Of a DNA stretch of 64,000 nt, positions 44,040 through 56,260 are shown piece by piece; position 1 is the first letter of the stretch, and each line of letters opens with the position of its first letter. A model generated the notes under the pieces. The model did no database searches. It was given only the letters and a program-made list of their open reading frames with translations, and was not told the origin of the DNA. A program made the position numbers and the translations under genes. This stretch comes from Gnetum montanum (Eukaryota; Streptophyta; Gnetopsida; Gnetales; Gnetaceae), in the NCBI GenBank assembly GCA_015680685.1, contig MNCI01022408.1, forward strand, positions 769,752-833,751. Reading direction: 5' to 3'.

Positions 44040-46570
44040 GTTTGGGATTGCCAATGTTTGGCCTTTGATCTCATAACCTAGAGTCATGCGAAATGAAGGT
44101 GTTCCTGAAAATAGGGTTTCAATGCTTACTAGTCTTATGGCAACACCAACACCCAGATACCTCCAAATAAACTCAATGGTTATGAAATAAACTAAACGTG
44201 AGTATGTGTTTGTTATTATAAATGTTGAAATGCTTTGGTTTGTGTATGAAATGTAACTAAGTATCATAAAAGAAATTCAGCTAGCTTTTTCACATACTAT
44301 GAGTTATTAAAGATTCCTATTTTGTCAAATTACTTAGTTTATATAGTCCTTATAGTATGCTACTTGAAGCACATAAAATTTCACAAAAATGTTTGAGCAT
44401 AGTTCTACCAATCTACACCTAATTTTAGCCAGAGAGAATTCCATAAGAAAACTAGAAATACAACAAGATTCAAAGGATTTAGAAAGAGAAAAGAAAAGAT
44501 AGCATATTTGTGTGAATCTCAAACATTTACTCTAGATAAATTAAACATGATGAAACACTTCATAATAAAGTTATTCCAATTCAATCTATGTATAACAAAT
44601 TATCCAAACACTTTGAGCTCAACAAGTAATTTCATAACAGACAATCTTATTACACTACCAAAATGCTTTGTAAACAACAAGTACAAGCTTTTTTTTATCT
44701 AGTTAACAATTTTCAGGAATTGAAAACACTAGAACTAGCAAGAAAATTTGACAATTTCAAGATTGAAATTCCAAGGCAAAAAACTTTTAAGAAAATGAAG
44801 CTATTTCAAGCAAGTCAAAGTATCAAAGATTTTCTAGATCTTCTAGACTCAAACAAGAAATTTCAATAAAACATTACTATTAAATTACTCAAGATGCTTT
44901 TCTAAGACAAAATAAGCTCTTATATGGCAAAACTAATAGAAGTCTAATATTGCGGAAAAACAAAGCTATAAGAATAATCTAGAAAATCCCAAAATTAAAT
45001 GCTAAGTACAATACTATCTAAACCATTTGCTAAGCAACTAAGACAAAATGGGAGAAAAGAACTCATAGGATTAAAACAAAGTAGCTGAATTGATGTCTTT
45101 AGCAATCAATGCTTTTACAATCTCTAATATTTTTTTAAGTATCTTCTCCAAAACTTCCCCCTTTCATTCTACCCTTAAAGCCCTTTTATAGTTACTTCAA
45201 GGTAGTTACAATTATCACGAGAAGTTAAGGTGCGTTAAAAATATCTAGGGATATTAATTCACAACCACCATAAGAACTTATAACTTCTAGGAAGTTATGA
45301 TAAATTTGAGCCAAAGTTGGTAAGTGTCTTCTTAGTTACACATATCATGGAGATTGAGTTACTCTACCATGGGAAGTTACAACTTCCATGGGCAATTACA
45401 ACTTCCATTGGAAGTTTCAATTCCCATAGAAAATAAAGTAATGCTCACAAAATGTTCATAAATTCCCTTTTTCTTAAATCATAATATAGATATCCTTTTG
45501 AAAGTATTGCTCAAATATTAAATTAATCTCCTTTTGCTGCCATTTTAAACATAACATACCAAAATTTCCTAATCGACGATGAAATTAAGCAAATTTCTCT
45601 GTCTTTGTAGCAGATGAGGTAGCTTGTTCAAGAAAATGACCAGTCCTTCTTGCAGCAATATGACCAACTTTGAGGCCAGGTGGAGCATTTATTTCAATAA
45701 AATCATCCCAGGTTTCATAATTTCAAAAATAAAAACAACATTACAGTAGCTTCCAGCTTCTTCTGGTAGACAATCGAGTCAGTATCTAAGCAGATTTGAG
45801 ATGTTAAGCTTCTAAGAATTAATCACTTCAGCTACATTATCAACATCATTTGTTCTATTATTGATTATGTCTCTATCAATATTTCTGTGCATATTTTTCT
45901 AAATAGTCTAAGTGCTTCTTCTATGAATTAATTCCAAGCACAGCCTACAATGGTGGCATTAGATGAATTCCCTTTTAATGCTTCAGAGCTCAAAACCCAT
46001 ATGCATTCACCAACCAAATTTCTATATTGCTCTAAAAGTATCACAAAGCTTGCTATCAAGACATTAGTAGTTCATCTGTGATGTGCTTCAAATGTTCAGT
46101 CATTCATTACATCATTTATTGTGATTGAAGATTGTGCATGCCTCTTAATTAAGTCAACAACATACTCCAAAGAACCACTTAGTGCAAATAACAATACAAG
46201 TTTTTTATTATCATAGATGAGATTTTCTTGTTTAATTGGATGCAGTCTTAAAAGGAAATTATCCATTGATCTTAAACAACACATTCATGATGCTAATAAG
46301 CCTTCAATTTCTTCATATTCTAGTTTCCTTAATGATGCAAATTTGTTTAGCATGGAATTAGAAACATGACTTGGCAATTAGTTGTCTTCATCAATGAAAT
46401 CTACTAGGAGATCTTCACTTTCCTCCTCTTCATCAACCAACTGAGAGTTCTCATTATTCTTGCTTCCCAGTGTTCCATTAATATACTTATCTTCTTACAA
46501 TCATAAATCCTACTCCATTAAATGGTCAAAATGTGCCAACATACACATATCTCCTCTATATATTTAATGC
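44040..46570. other. Insert of unknown origin between protease and RT of C
   Basis: About 2.5 kb not present in G at the same place (G continues across 62400-62290). AT-rich. On the minus strand it has a PPR-like stretch (45960-45870), a TATA box tataaaag (near 45185), and then about 1.1 kb without ORFs. Repeats of the type aagttacaacttcc lie at 45380-45420. No inverted terminal repeats or target duplication could be fixed. It may be a decayed element carrying a gene fragment. Confidence 0.4.
45870..45965 (-). pseudogene. PPR-like fragment in the insert (weak)
   Basis: One minus-strand frame reads NATIVGCAWN-stop-FIEEALRLFRKI, close to the general form of a plant pentatricopeptide repeat (WNAMIAGYAQNG..EEALELFRKM). 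Only one repeat-like unit is visible and flanking codons have stops. This could be chance; PPR proteins bind organelle RNA. Confidence 0.25.
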
Positions 46571-46634
46571 ATGTCTTTGTATTTTTTTGTTTGATGGCTA
46601 ATATCCTTTGCACATAATTGCACTCATTATTGTT

Positions 46635-47015
46635 CTATGTGATACATGGAACTCTTCGTCTTTGGATGATACCAGCTTCATCTTCCTTGAAGATTTCCAA
46701 GGACAAGTCTTCAATACCAAGCTTAGCATCAAATGTGCTAAGCCAAGCTCTTTCCATGATGATTCTGAATTCTCCCTTATTTTTACCGACATAAATTACC
46801 AGAAAATATATAGGGTAGGAATAGCCACTAATGGTAGTAATCATATCATCCACTTGTCCTAGTGGAACAATGATTGATTGGTTTGCAAGCTCTAACCAAA
46901 TGTTACTCTTCTTCAACAATGGTAGATTCCTAACTAGATACATGTCTTGCGAGATTAGATTTACTCCTAACCTAAAATCAAGTAGAACTTTGCATGGTTT
47001 GTGTCCTGTTACTTG
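46635..47015 (-). pseudogene. pol: Protease of element C
   Basis: Starts near 47000 with VLLDFRLGVNLISQDMY, where G has LLDLGFGVNFISQEMY, so the catalytic turn has changed (DLG to DFR). The rest is open from 46943: ELANQSIIVPLGQVDDMITTI, GYSYPIYFLVIYV, IIMERAWLSTFDAKLGI. Co-linear with protease in B, D and G. Confidence 0.75.
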
Positions 47016-47299
47016 AAGGTAAACTAAGGGACTTCATGGATCTATTCACTTCTATGGAAGTGCTCCTACCTTTATCCAATCAATGATTGTTTGGGTAAGC
47101 ATGAAAATTGTAATATTTGGAGTTGATAAAGATGAAAGCTTATTGTGTTGAAGAGGATTAGATGTAGATGGGGTGGCAATAGATGTGTTTCCATCTAACA
47201 AACCTTCTTAGGACTCATTCAAAAGAACAGTCATTTCTTGGATTATGGTTCACATGTAATCACCTCCTCTTGCTTGTTAATTACCCTTGTTACACTTTT

Positions 47300-49648
47300 C
47301 TATTGTGGTTGAGATAGCAATTCCCTCTGCATGACAGGAGGTGGCACTAGTGGTAAAGGATTTGGATGTTGGGTTGAAGAACCAGCTACTAATGGATGCA
47401 TATATGAGTTTGGATCTATTCTTAATGGTGTTGCTCTGTGGTACTCAGTTGAATAATATTGTGGAGTTTAAATAAAAGCATTACTAGGAGATATTGGACA
47501 TCGCACACAAAGTATCCATATGGATTTAGTTGCTAATATGGATATTGTTGACATGGTGGTGGCATGGCCCATGATTGGGATTGTTTCCACTGCTAATAAT
47601 ATTACTCTTGTGGTTGTGGTAAAGCTCCACTAGGTATTACATGGGTTGGAAGTTCTGCCTATAATTACCTTGAGGGTAAGGTAACCTTTTGGGAATCTAT
47701 TTCCTAAAATATCTAGCATTAAGTCCATATGCCCCTATTTCTTGTAAGTGTGCCATTACTGGACAACATCCCTTAGAATGTTCATATTGGCATATGACAC
47801 ATCCTTCCTAATTTTTGAAGCTTGTGTCTGAACAATCAGCCACTTAAGCTACTTTGTCCTTTGGTCCAAAATCTCTCTTCTTTTTATTTTATTTTTTGTC
47901 CTTGCCTTTACCAAAGGCTTGCTCTGTTTGCTCCTCCACAATCTTTAAGGCTATTATACATCTCTCATCAACTAAGTCCCACATTTTCACTACCTATGCT
48001 ACTATATTAGTAACAGATTTTTGGATAGGTAGAGTTTTCTTCTAAATTGCCTGATCCAAGGTTTCGTCTTCCTGTGTATCACAAACTCTTGCATTCCTTT
48101 TTCTAATATATGGATATCTATTATATTCTTCCATTAATTCTCTTTTACTTAACTCTCCTTTCTCCTTCGCCACTTAGTCAATCAATCTCTATATTCGATG
48201 GGCAAACATTTTAGATAATTAGCCTTGGACATAAACCCCAAGTGTCTCTCTAGTTTTATTTATTAACCCATTAACAATGTGCCTTATCTATTTCTATTAA
48301 AAGAATCCATGGCCTAGGCATATATGTAATAGTGAGTAATACTTGCCCATCGCTACATCAAGGGTTTCATGAGTCCCTTGCTTCCATCATTGGATTTGTT
48401 TCCTTAGATTGAACACTTGTGAATAAGTTTGATATTTTTCATTGAAGATCTCCAGCATGGTACTCCATCTTCAAGTTCATTCTAATTCAAGTAATCTATA
48501 CCAATTCTTAGCTTCTTTCACAAGTGTTCATGGGAAGAACTTTAACTTCTACCAATCACTTTCAATATTCTATAAGGCAAAGGCATCATGGAATGCTTGG
48601 AGGTGATCTTACATATCAACATTATAACCAGTGGTAAATTTGAGCATTTTATTCATGTCAAGCCACTTGATACGACTATCCCTTACATGCCTAGTTAGTT
48701 TATGTATACCTTCGTAGATGTTGATCATGCTATGGGTTGCCATCAAGGATTAATCATTATGATAAAGTTCATGTGCTCTGTTGTAGTGATGCCCCCTTCT
48801 ATGCTCATACTTTTCTGCATCCTCTCTTCAATCTCTACATCTTCTTTGTTCATAGTCTTCATCTTCATCATTAGAGTGCCTTGGATGATGATCATGATGA
48901 TCATCAATCCTTCTTTCCTCCTTGTCATGCTCTCGGTACCTTTGTCTCCTTCTATCAGAGTCCATTGATGATTGTAAAGATGCAAATGAGGTAGTAAGAG
49001 AACGATGCCAGCTTGTCCTCCTTTGATGACTCTGGTACTCCTTATTGTAGTACTCAATAGAAAATCTTAACCTTGAGTTCTGCCCATACTTAGAGTTAGT
49101 TGCCTCATTTCATGGTGTCTCTACTAGGGTGGAATGTAATTCAAGTTAACAGGTTTTTCAAGTCTAATGATAGGTGTTTGAGAAGGGTCCTCATGATTTT
49201 GGTGGAGTTGTTCTACAATAAATGCATCACCATCCAATTCTTCCAAGAAAATTTAAGTGTTAACATGCTTTCCCTTACTATATATGTGCTTGATTTCCAT
49301 GGCAACATCTCTCCTCATCTACTCCTTTATGAGTTTGTAGAACCTTGTCATGTGCTTAGTCACATGGTACCCTTCTTGGATCTAGTTCAAGTTCATTTCC
49401 CTTAAGGTGGTTTGAAGCTTATTAAGTGCTACTTGATCTAGAGGTGGGACTATGTTGCCTTGTATGTCTCTCCACCTCATTGTTGGTCCTAATGAAAGAT
49501 GAAAGTAAAATCTAGATTAGAAGAAAAAATGTGAGCATATGTTATTCTGGTTTGCATCAACATCCCCTATTCTTCTTTCACTATCGATTTTGTCAATGCC
49601 TCTTGGTAGTTCTTTGGCAAATGGTGATTGATTTTTTAGTGAATCCAT
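47300..49648 (-). pseudogene. gag: gag of element C, heavily decayed
   Basis: An ATG at 49648 (minus) begins MDSLKNQSPFAKELPRG, and near 49480 the frame reads MRWRDIQGNIVPPLDQ, matching WQDLEGNIVLPPD of G. Acidic and His/Arg/Asp-rich text is at 48900-48740 and the gag core at 48650-48250, fragmented. The Cys-cluster region at 47800-47700 reads CQYEHSKGCCPVMAHLQE and then AYGLNARY, as in D and G. A Pro/Gln/His-rich tail extends to about 47300. Confidence 0.7.
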
Positions 49649-49777
49649 GTTATGGTTTTCAAAAATTTTGGTTAAGTTTGCTTAATTGGTTAAAATGATT
49701 AAAGGGTTATGAATTTAACTTTTAGTTCTTAATACAACAAACTTTATGAAATCAATTACTCAGCATACATTGACGTG

Positions 49778-49795
49778 TTCCCAACAACGGCACCA
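49778..49795 (-). other. Primer-binding site of C (tRNA-Asp type)
   Basis: Minus strand tggtgccgttgttgggaa, one base from the 5' LTR, against tggcgccgttgccgggga: four differences. Confidence 0.8.
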
Positions 49796-49796
49796 A

Positions 49797-50596
49797 TGAT
49801 GAGCAGTGGAGCAATCCAACACCCAACCATACAAGTCATAGGCATTAATGAGCAACTAGATTGTAATTTGTGGACAAGGTAATGTTAATATGCTAGCAAT
49901 TAGTTTAAGTTCGAGACCGTTGTCTTCCCACATGGAGCTAGTGAAGTATACGGGTATGGTTTAGCTCACAATGAGGTATATGATATCTAATGTTGGTACA
50001 CCATATTTACTTATAACAAACATAATGGAAATGGAAATGATTTCTAGATTTAAGTAAAATAAGTGTAACTACTATTGGGATACCAAGTGTACTTCTACTC
50101 AGTATACTAAGCGATAGCACTACTAGGTTATCAACCAATTACACTTAAGTGCTCAAGATCAGTTGTACTCATTTCGCTTAATAATAATAGTAATAGTAAA
50201 GTGCATGAAATAGTAAAACATTAACTAAAAAATAATAAACATTATTCCAAGTCAAAACAATAAACTAGGAGAATGCTGCAATAGTGAGAAATAGCTCGAT
50301 CTTTATTTTCGATCATACTTGTGCCCAAGTACCATATGTTTGAACAAAGATGCTTGCACCAAGTCACACTACACTATGGGCATTCACACTTCTAAGTGCT
50401 AGATTATAAAAACAAACTAAAAGAGTTTCTATTACTATGGAATGAAAACTTATGTGGATTAGTGCATCTAAGTGTTGTATTTATAGGCCACACACATCCC
50501 ACGATATTGTATCTACGATGATGTAGCATGTGCTACGATATTGAATAAGTGACATCATAAATACTATATTGTTGTAAACTAAAATTGATTTTGTCA
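49797..50596 (-). repeat. 5' LTR of element C
   Basis: 800 bases, co-linear with 18687-19570 except for a deletion of about 75 bases near 50060. TATA box at 50478-50485 (minus). On the minus strand it starts tgacaaaatc; the fourth base differs from the 3' copy (tgataaagtc). Confidence 0.9.
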
Positions 50597-50601
50597 TATG
50601 G

Positions 50602-52240
50602 GAGTCAATTCTTAAAGGCTACATACCACTTGTCGATGACACCTCAAAAGCACTCAAGCCACAAAACAAATGGACTACCAAAGAAAATGATAAGTTCATG
50701 TATGGCTCAAAATTCAAAAACTATTTATCTTATGCATTGAACAAATCTGAGTTTAATAGAATGGCTAGCTGTAAAATCGCTAAGGAAATATTGGAAACCT
50801 TAGAGGATACTTATGGGGACACATCTTTAGTTAAACAATCAAAACTCTTAGTATTCCAAAGCAAATATGACAAGCTTAGAATGAAGGAATGAGAAAAGAT
50901 TAAGGATTACTTCTCTAAGGAAAATGATCGTCATAGTAATTACAGGGGTTGGTAAGGACTTGCCAAAAAGTGATGTAATTATAAAAATCATTATAACTTT
51001 ACAACTCAAGTTTAGACCTAAGGTCATTTCCATGGAAGAAATCAAAGACTTTTTAGTGCTAACATTTGAGGAGCTTCAAAGTGCTCTTATTGCATATGAG
51101 ATGAATCTCATAAGTGAATGAGCTGTAAAAGAAAAGTCCATCACCCTAAAATTTGCATCAAAGGAGAAAGAGTTGGATAAACAACAAACAAACAATGAAA
51201 ATGAAATAACTCTTTTATCAAGAAGAGTTCAAAGACTTCTTACAAGGAAAGAGGGAAGCTTCAACCAACTAGGCCCCAATTAATCCAAAGGTAAAGAGAA
51301 AGGTAAAATTTTTACAAATTCAAATTCTAATGCATTTTTCATAGAATGTCGGGTATGTGCTAGAAGAGACCATGTGGGCTCCAAATGTCCAAGTACTGGC
51401 AAGATGCAATGGAAAGATAAAAATGAAGCTGATTCAAAACAAACTTCTACACTAGCTAAAACAATGGAGAATAGAGTGAGGAAGAGGTAGATGACATTGC
51501 AAAGAACTCAGATCTCATCTACATGGCTCTCACAAATGATGACAACTACACAACCAAAGATGATGACCTAGTAATTGAAACTGATAAGGAAAGGTATGAT
51601 GTCTTATGCCATGAACTATTGTCCTTCCAAAATCTTTGTATAAAGCTAAAGAAGGCTTTGAAAGAAAAAGAATAAGACTTATCTTTACTTTATGCAAAAT
51701 ATTTAGACCTCTTACAAGAAAACTCAGACCTAAGGGCTAAGAACAAAAAGTTAACCTTGTCTTGTGAGTAGACGGAAAAAGAACTAACATATACCAAACT
51801 TGCGAATGAAAGACTAGTCAAAGGGAAAGAATCCATTTTTATCATTATGGGACAAGGAAGAAGTCCACATGATAAAAGTGAGTTTGGATTCTATCAACAA
51901 GAAGAAGCATCTACACAAATTTCATCCAAATAAGAGGTTGCTCCAAATATTAAAGTATCAACTAACACTATGTCCAAACAAAGAGCAACTCTAAGGTTCA
52001 ATCACTTTAACCAAAATAAAAAGGTTAGATGTTATTATTGTAGTAGATTTAGGCATAAGTAATGGGATTTCAATTTAAAACATTATCACATGAACACCTG
52101 GTCATATCATAAGACTCCTTGATCTTACCCAAATGCACCTCAAAAGGAAATCTTGTAGGGTAAAAAGGAATGGAGCATACATCAAAAGGGTAGAGAGAAA
52201 AAAAAGGTGTGGAGAATCAAATGAAAAGAAGGAAGTGAAA
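50602..52240 (+). pseudogene. gag: gag of element E, main part
   Basis: Begins ESILKGYIPLVDD in phase with 18686, with the gag core NRMASCKIAKEILETLEDTY and LLVFQSKYDKLRMKE (50757-50890). A stop and a shift near 50890-50925 lead to ISMEEIKDFLVLTFEELQSALIAYEMNL (51030-51110). A canonical zinc knuckle CX2CX4HX4C lies at 51347-51388 (CRVCARRDHVGSKC). A Glu/Lys-rich coiled-coil part and then a second cluster CYYCSRFRHK near 52030 complete the SIRE-type gag. The start lies 32 kb upstream at 18579. Confidence 0.75.
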
Positions 52241-52480
52241 GAACTCTCAACAATTTTTTGAAAGGAAGTCAAACATTAAAAATAAATGACATTATAATGA
52301 AATGAGAAACTTCAAAATAAGAACCTTAATTTCAATCTCCTTAGACATCTTGATCTCCATTAGCAAGCAAGGTAAGTAGAGGTAAGTTCTCACTTTCACA
52401 TCTAATTTAATATGTTTAGAAGATTATAATCCATGGTAGCTATTCCCTAAACATTTCTTATCTTGTTTCACTACCTACTT

Positions 52481-52625
52481 AGATGTCTACCCATAGATGT
52501 CTACCCAAGAAGACAGATGTCTACCCATAAACGTCTACACAGGAAGATAGATGTCTACCCATAGATGTCTACATCTAGATGTAGATGTCTATATGGGTTT
52601 TGGATATATGTAGAATAGATGTCTA
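52481..52625. repeat. Short tandem motif array in element E
   Basis: Seven or more copies of agatgtctac with variable spacers (cccat, ccaagaagac). The same motif, in both orientations, lies in the LTR at 17745-17812 (agatgtctac, tagacatct). Confidence 0.65.
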
Positions 52626-52679
52626 AATTTTTGTAAAAAGCTCTAGAAAACCACAATTATTTATAGCCAACACTTCATT

Positions 52680-54370
52680 TGTTCCTCATTCTTCCACATC
52701 CAAGCATAGACAACTAAGAGCAGACAACCAGGGCTTCCAAAATAGTAGTGATTTATGCATCTCTTTCCATATTGATGGCTCACAAAAATATTGGAACATC
52801 AAGGACTCCTCTTCAAAATAGTAAGAAGTCAAAGGGAGCATTATCAAGTAGTGCAAAAATTTATACTTCTTATTTTCAATCCACAAAAGCACAACATTGT
52901 TTTGAGGTAACCCAAATTGTCTCAATTGTTTCAAAACGACCCCTTTACTTTCAGAAACACCATCAACAGAAGCTAATGGTATTTTTCTAGGTCTTGAAGT
53001 GAGTGTCATTTATTTCTATGAGCTTTTGTGTCCCTAATATCCTCATCAAGAAATTTTGTAGTAACATTGTAATTACTAATGCTAGTGTTGGTGCCTTTAC
53101 TTCCACTATTGAGGGAATGTTGATTGAAGTCACTCCACCAGTTGTAAATGTCATTATTGAGATCTCTAGTTTTGATGTTCATAGGGTTATGATCCATTCT
53201 ATGTCTGATATTTTCACAAATGATGTAATCCCTATTTCCCATGATGAATTTTATGATGCTCTATTTGGCTAGTCAATGTCTTTGTGTAGTGGGAAAGTAC
53301 TTAGAAGTTAGATTGCTTTACATGCTTTCACCCTCTCTCTCATTTTATTGTATACTATTATTGTAAAAGGGGGAAGTTATAGCTATTTGTTGTCAGCTCA
53401 AGCCTTTGTTCTTTATTGCCTTCTCACTAGTCAGCCACTAAACATAGGTCATATCCTCTATAGAGACATGTTAGATCTCTTCACTAGGGAGAGAGTTTAT
53501 GGGCATCATATTCTCATCAGTTTGTTGATCTATCAGAGAGGAGTTCCCATGCTCGATATGTCTTTGCTTAAAGGTAAAAGGAGCCTTGGTGACTATTAAG
53601 AGAAAAGGAGCTCCACCCACATTAAAGTTGCAAAACCTAGCACCAAGCCTTAGAAGACAAGGAAGAAGGGATCTACATCATCTCCTTGGGCCTCTCCTTA
53701 GTTGAGAAGGTCCAAATCAATTAGCAAACAAATGAGATCCACTCTCAAAAGGTTGCTAAAGCCTTTTGCTAGGACTATTGGGATGATTGATAGGAACCTC
53801 TCTTAGCTTTGTAATAGAATGGATGTAGCTAAAGTACCTCTTCCTCTGAATGGATAGCAATCTAAGGAGATCACCACTTGTCCCACATTAGACAATGAAG
53901 AGGATTGTCCTACTCCAACTAGGCACTTGACAGTTTTTGGGCCATCCTGAGCATATGAAATGCATTCAATTCTAAGAAGCTTGATGCACCACTTACACAT
54001 GTCCAAGTGGAGTTTCTTGATCCTATGCATCTTAGACCTAGTTCTCATCCTCATGATGATGCTTCATAGACATTGGAGCAACAAAGAATGGAGAAAATAT
54101 TCAGGACTTCATCTCAGTGGATACTAATTGATCTCATTACATATCATAGGAAGGGTACTTGCTCATCCTCTCAACAAGCTCCATCTCATCCACCTGCTTC
54201 ATCTCAATTTCAGGTGAAGCTTCATCCCTGAAGAGCTCCTATACATGTTCCATTATTAGATTATGATAATGAGTAGCACATCTCTAGCACCAACCAACCT
54301 TTAATGATGAGTCTAATAATGCTACTGGGATTAGTGATTAGGTTCCTTTGATGGTCCCTTCTTTTGGTTG
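52680..54370 (+). pseudogene. Envelope-position ORF of element E, decayed
   Basis: Open pieces at 53003-53272 and 53348-53599, then broken text to about 54370. The piece LLSAQAFVLYCLLTSQPLNIGHILYRDMLDLF followed by YGHHILISLLIYQRGVPM follows the pattern of the conserved domain in the third ORF of SIRE-type copia elements (LLYALLTGRPINLPYLML..., PYGMLLT.IF..GVPL). In that lineage the ORF follows pol and is called envelope-like without proof of function. The frame ends in Ser/Lys/Pro-rich sequence. Confidence 0.55.
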
Positions 54371-54376
54371 ATGTCC

Positions 54377-54390
54377 AAAAAGGGGGAGAA
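54377..54390 (+). other. Copia-type polypurine motif 1 (E)
   Basis: aaaaagggggagaa, the usual copia purine tract. However, the sequence after it (54391-54791) has no match in the 5' LTR, so either it is an extra purine tract or the 5' LTR has lost its first 400 bases. Confidence 0.4.
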
Positions 54391-54791
54391 TCTATGGATA
54401 TTTTGTGGATTGTATGGATTGTACATGGCTATAGATTTGTATGGACAATGAGAGTATGCTATGATCATTTTGGGCTTTGTATGTAACAATGGAAAGCTTA
54501 TCACAGTTTATGACAATTTCTATTATTGTTGATCATGTCTATGTATATGGACAACTATGTTTTTGGTAGCATGACATGTTATGAGATAGGTTTGGCATTT
54601 GGGCAGTTTATAGGGACTTATTAGTGTTATCAGTTTTTCTTTAACCCATTGCCTTAAGCCTTTATATCCCTATTCCAATGTTACCCTCTATTTTCATTGG
54701 AATTTATAAGTCTTAAATAATTTTTATTATTTATCATTTAATTGATATGCTATGAATGTAGTAACCCATTTTCTTAGGTTTTGAACATCAC

Positions 54792-54802
54792 AAAAAAGGG
54801 GC
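54792..54802 (+). other. Copia-type polypurine motif 2 (E)
   Basis: aaaaaaggggc, eight bases before the point (54810) where similarity with the 5' LTR at 17446 begins; taken as the working polypurine tract. Confidence 0.55.
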
Positions 54803-54809
54803 ATATTTT

Positions 54810-55036
54810 TGACCTTTTATTGTGTCAAAGCCTTAGAAAAAATGGAGAATGTAGATTGTGTATCTAATGATAGTATTATAGGACCATGAATAAGAACTTC
54901 ACATGGAGAGCCAAGAACAAGATCAATGTTGATAAGTCAAAATGAACAAGATGAGAGCATGAATGAAAATGGAATCTACAAGCCAAACAAAGATGTTCTA
55001 AAGACTGCTAAGATGTCAAATGGACAAGGGAATTCC
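54810..55036 (+). repeat. 3' LTR of element E, first 227 bases
   Basis: Matches 17446-17682 (tgacctttt, agaatgtagattgtgtat, ggaccatgaataagaacttc, atgaatgaaaat). It stops after ggacaagggaattcc, where gag of G begins. The remaining 850 bases of the LTR are not found before the window ends. Confidence 0.8.
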
Positions 55037-56125
55037 ATTCGTTCTCTATGTTCTATAAGGCACACGCACCATGGAATGCTTGTAAATGATTCTGAGGATC
55101 AGCATTGTATCCCCCTTCAAATCGTGGGATATTGTTCGTATCTAATCTCTTGATCCTACTATCTTTTTGGTGCCTTTTTGGAATTCTAACAGCCTCAATT
55201 ATGTCTAACATACTTTGAGTAGCGAGTAGGGGTTCATCCTGATCGTCTCGTCCATGGAATCTATGATGCCTACATTGTTCCCTACTCTCCCTTCTTCTAT
55301 GTCATGACTCTCTAGAGTGTCCTCATCCCCTTTCCTGACTGTTTCGTCTATGACTTCCACTTTGCCTACCTTTATCCCCATGGTCTTTTTTCTTTATGAC
55401 CGCATTCAAATATTGAAGGAAAGGGTGAAGGAGATGATGAAGGTGAAGAAGAAGGAGAACCTTCACCATGTCGGTGTCTGCTACCTTCTCTTCTATGGTC
55501 TCAGCCCCAATCGCGATTGTGATCAGAATGTCCACCTTTATCATGAGTTTGTGTCCCTTTTTCAGATCCTTTGTGCCCATGGGTATCAAAACCTAGGTTA
55601 TGAATAGTGAAGTGAAGGTCCTTATACACAACCCCTTGGCCAAAGTCAAGGGGAGGAACATCGTTGTGTGGGCGACTGCCTGAGGTAGGTTCACCACCCT
55701 CATTTTCGCTTAAGACATGTGGGACATCCTGCGACCACTTACCCTTCAAAGACTTATGATGTCTCTCTTATTGCAAGTCCCTTTGACATTGTGCCTCTGT
55801 GGGATGGTATTCTCTCGATTCATGGTCTTGCACAATGTATTCTGCGTGTAAGTGCGGTATGCCAATTCGTGTGAGAGCATGAAAAAAGCATGCTTGGGAC
55901 TAAACAATCAGGAGGTAACACTATGTTACCTTCTAAGTCTTGCCAACACAGTTGTTTATTTTGATGGAGGATAAAGGTGAAGTCTAGTATATACTCGTCG
56001 AGATGAATATATACCACTCAAACTTGTTGAGGGACTGGCGGATCAACGTCATGTGTATTATGCCGCCGACTATTTCCTATTTCAGACGTAGGTGGTGACG
56101 CGCTTTTGTACGAAGAAGGAGACAT
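55037..56125 (-). pseudogene. gag: gag of element G, N-terminal half
   Basis: The ATG at 56125 (minus, MSPSSYKSASPPTSE) lies about 120 bases after the primer site. The frame with a few stops reads WQDLEGNIVLPPD, then a His/Gly/Asp-rich region, a basic Arg/His/Ser stretch (RRNSQERG, RRRES), and enters the gag core (TNNIPRFEGGYNADPQNHLQAFHGAC) before breaking off at ...NIENE (55037). The next residues of the gag core are not on this side. The other end of G (64000) is about 100 codons further along gag. Confidence 0.75.
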
Positions 56126-56242
56126 ACCTGTCTGTTTAGTGTGTAATGTATTCTTGTTTATTATTTTCTCAACCAACCCTAAGGGCTCATTCCAACGATG
56201 TGAATGATTTCCTATGTTCTAATTAGCACACAAACAACTAAG

Positions 56243-56260
56243 TCCCTGGCAACAGCGCCA
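56243..56260 (-). other. Primer-binding site of G (tRNA-Asp type)
   Basis: Minus strand tggcgctgttgccaggga, two differences from the complement of the plant tRNA-Asp 3' end, one base from the LTR. The best preserved primer site in the window. Confidence 0.88.

Larger units (their letters stand above)
18687..50596 (-). mobile_element. Element C: full Athila-type Ty3/gypsy, itself split by F
   Basis: LTRs at both ends (49797-50596 is 5', 18687-19570 is 3' on the minus strand), tRNA-Asp-type primer site, gag, protease, RT-RNase H, integrase, spacer, third ORF and polypurine tract in the canonical order. The flanking five bases are tatga (18682-18686) and tatgg (50597-50601), an imperfect target duplication, and the gag frame of E is restored across the insert. 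Without F the element is about 15.4 kb, within the range of Athila-type elements; about 2.5 kb of that is a foreign insert at 44040-46570. Confidence 0.85.
50597..55036 (+). mobile_element. Element E, right part: SIRE-like Ty1/copia
   Basis: Resumes the gag frame broken at 18686, carries the rest of gag and an envelope-position ORF, and ends in a 3' LTR that is cut after 227 bases by element G. Protease, integrase, RT and RNase H are absent: gag ends near 52240 and the envelope-like part begins about 700 bases later. Confidence 0.75.

Noticed and set aside
46096-46284. Minus-strand ORF that could recall an ankyrin repeat
   Set aside because: Only one weak repeat-like segment and no neighbours; not enough to call.
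55323-55607. ORFs on both strands over the middle of gag in G
   Set aside because: The gag frame on the minus strand, with stops, explains the region; the plus-strand ORF is its shadow.
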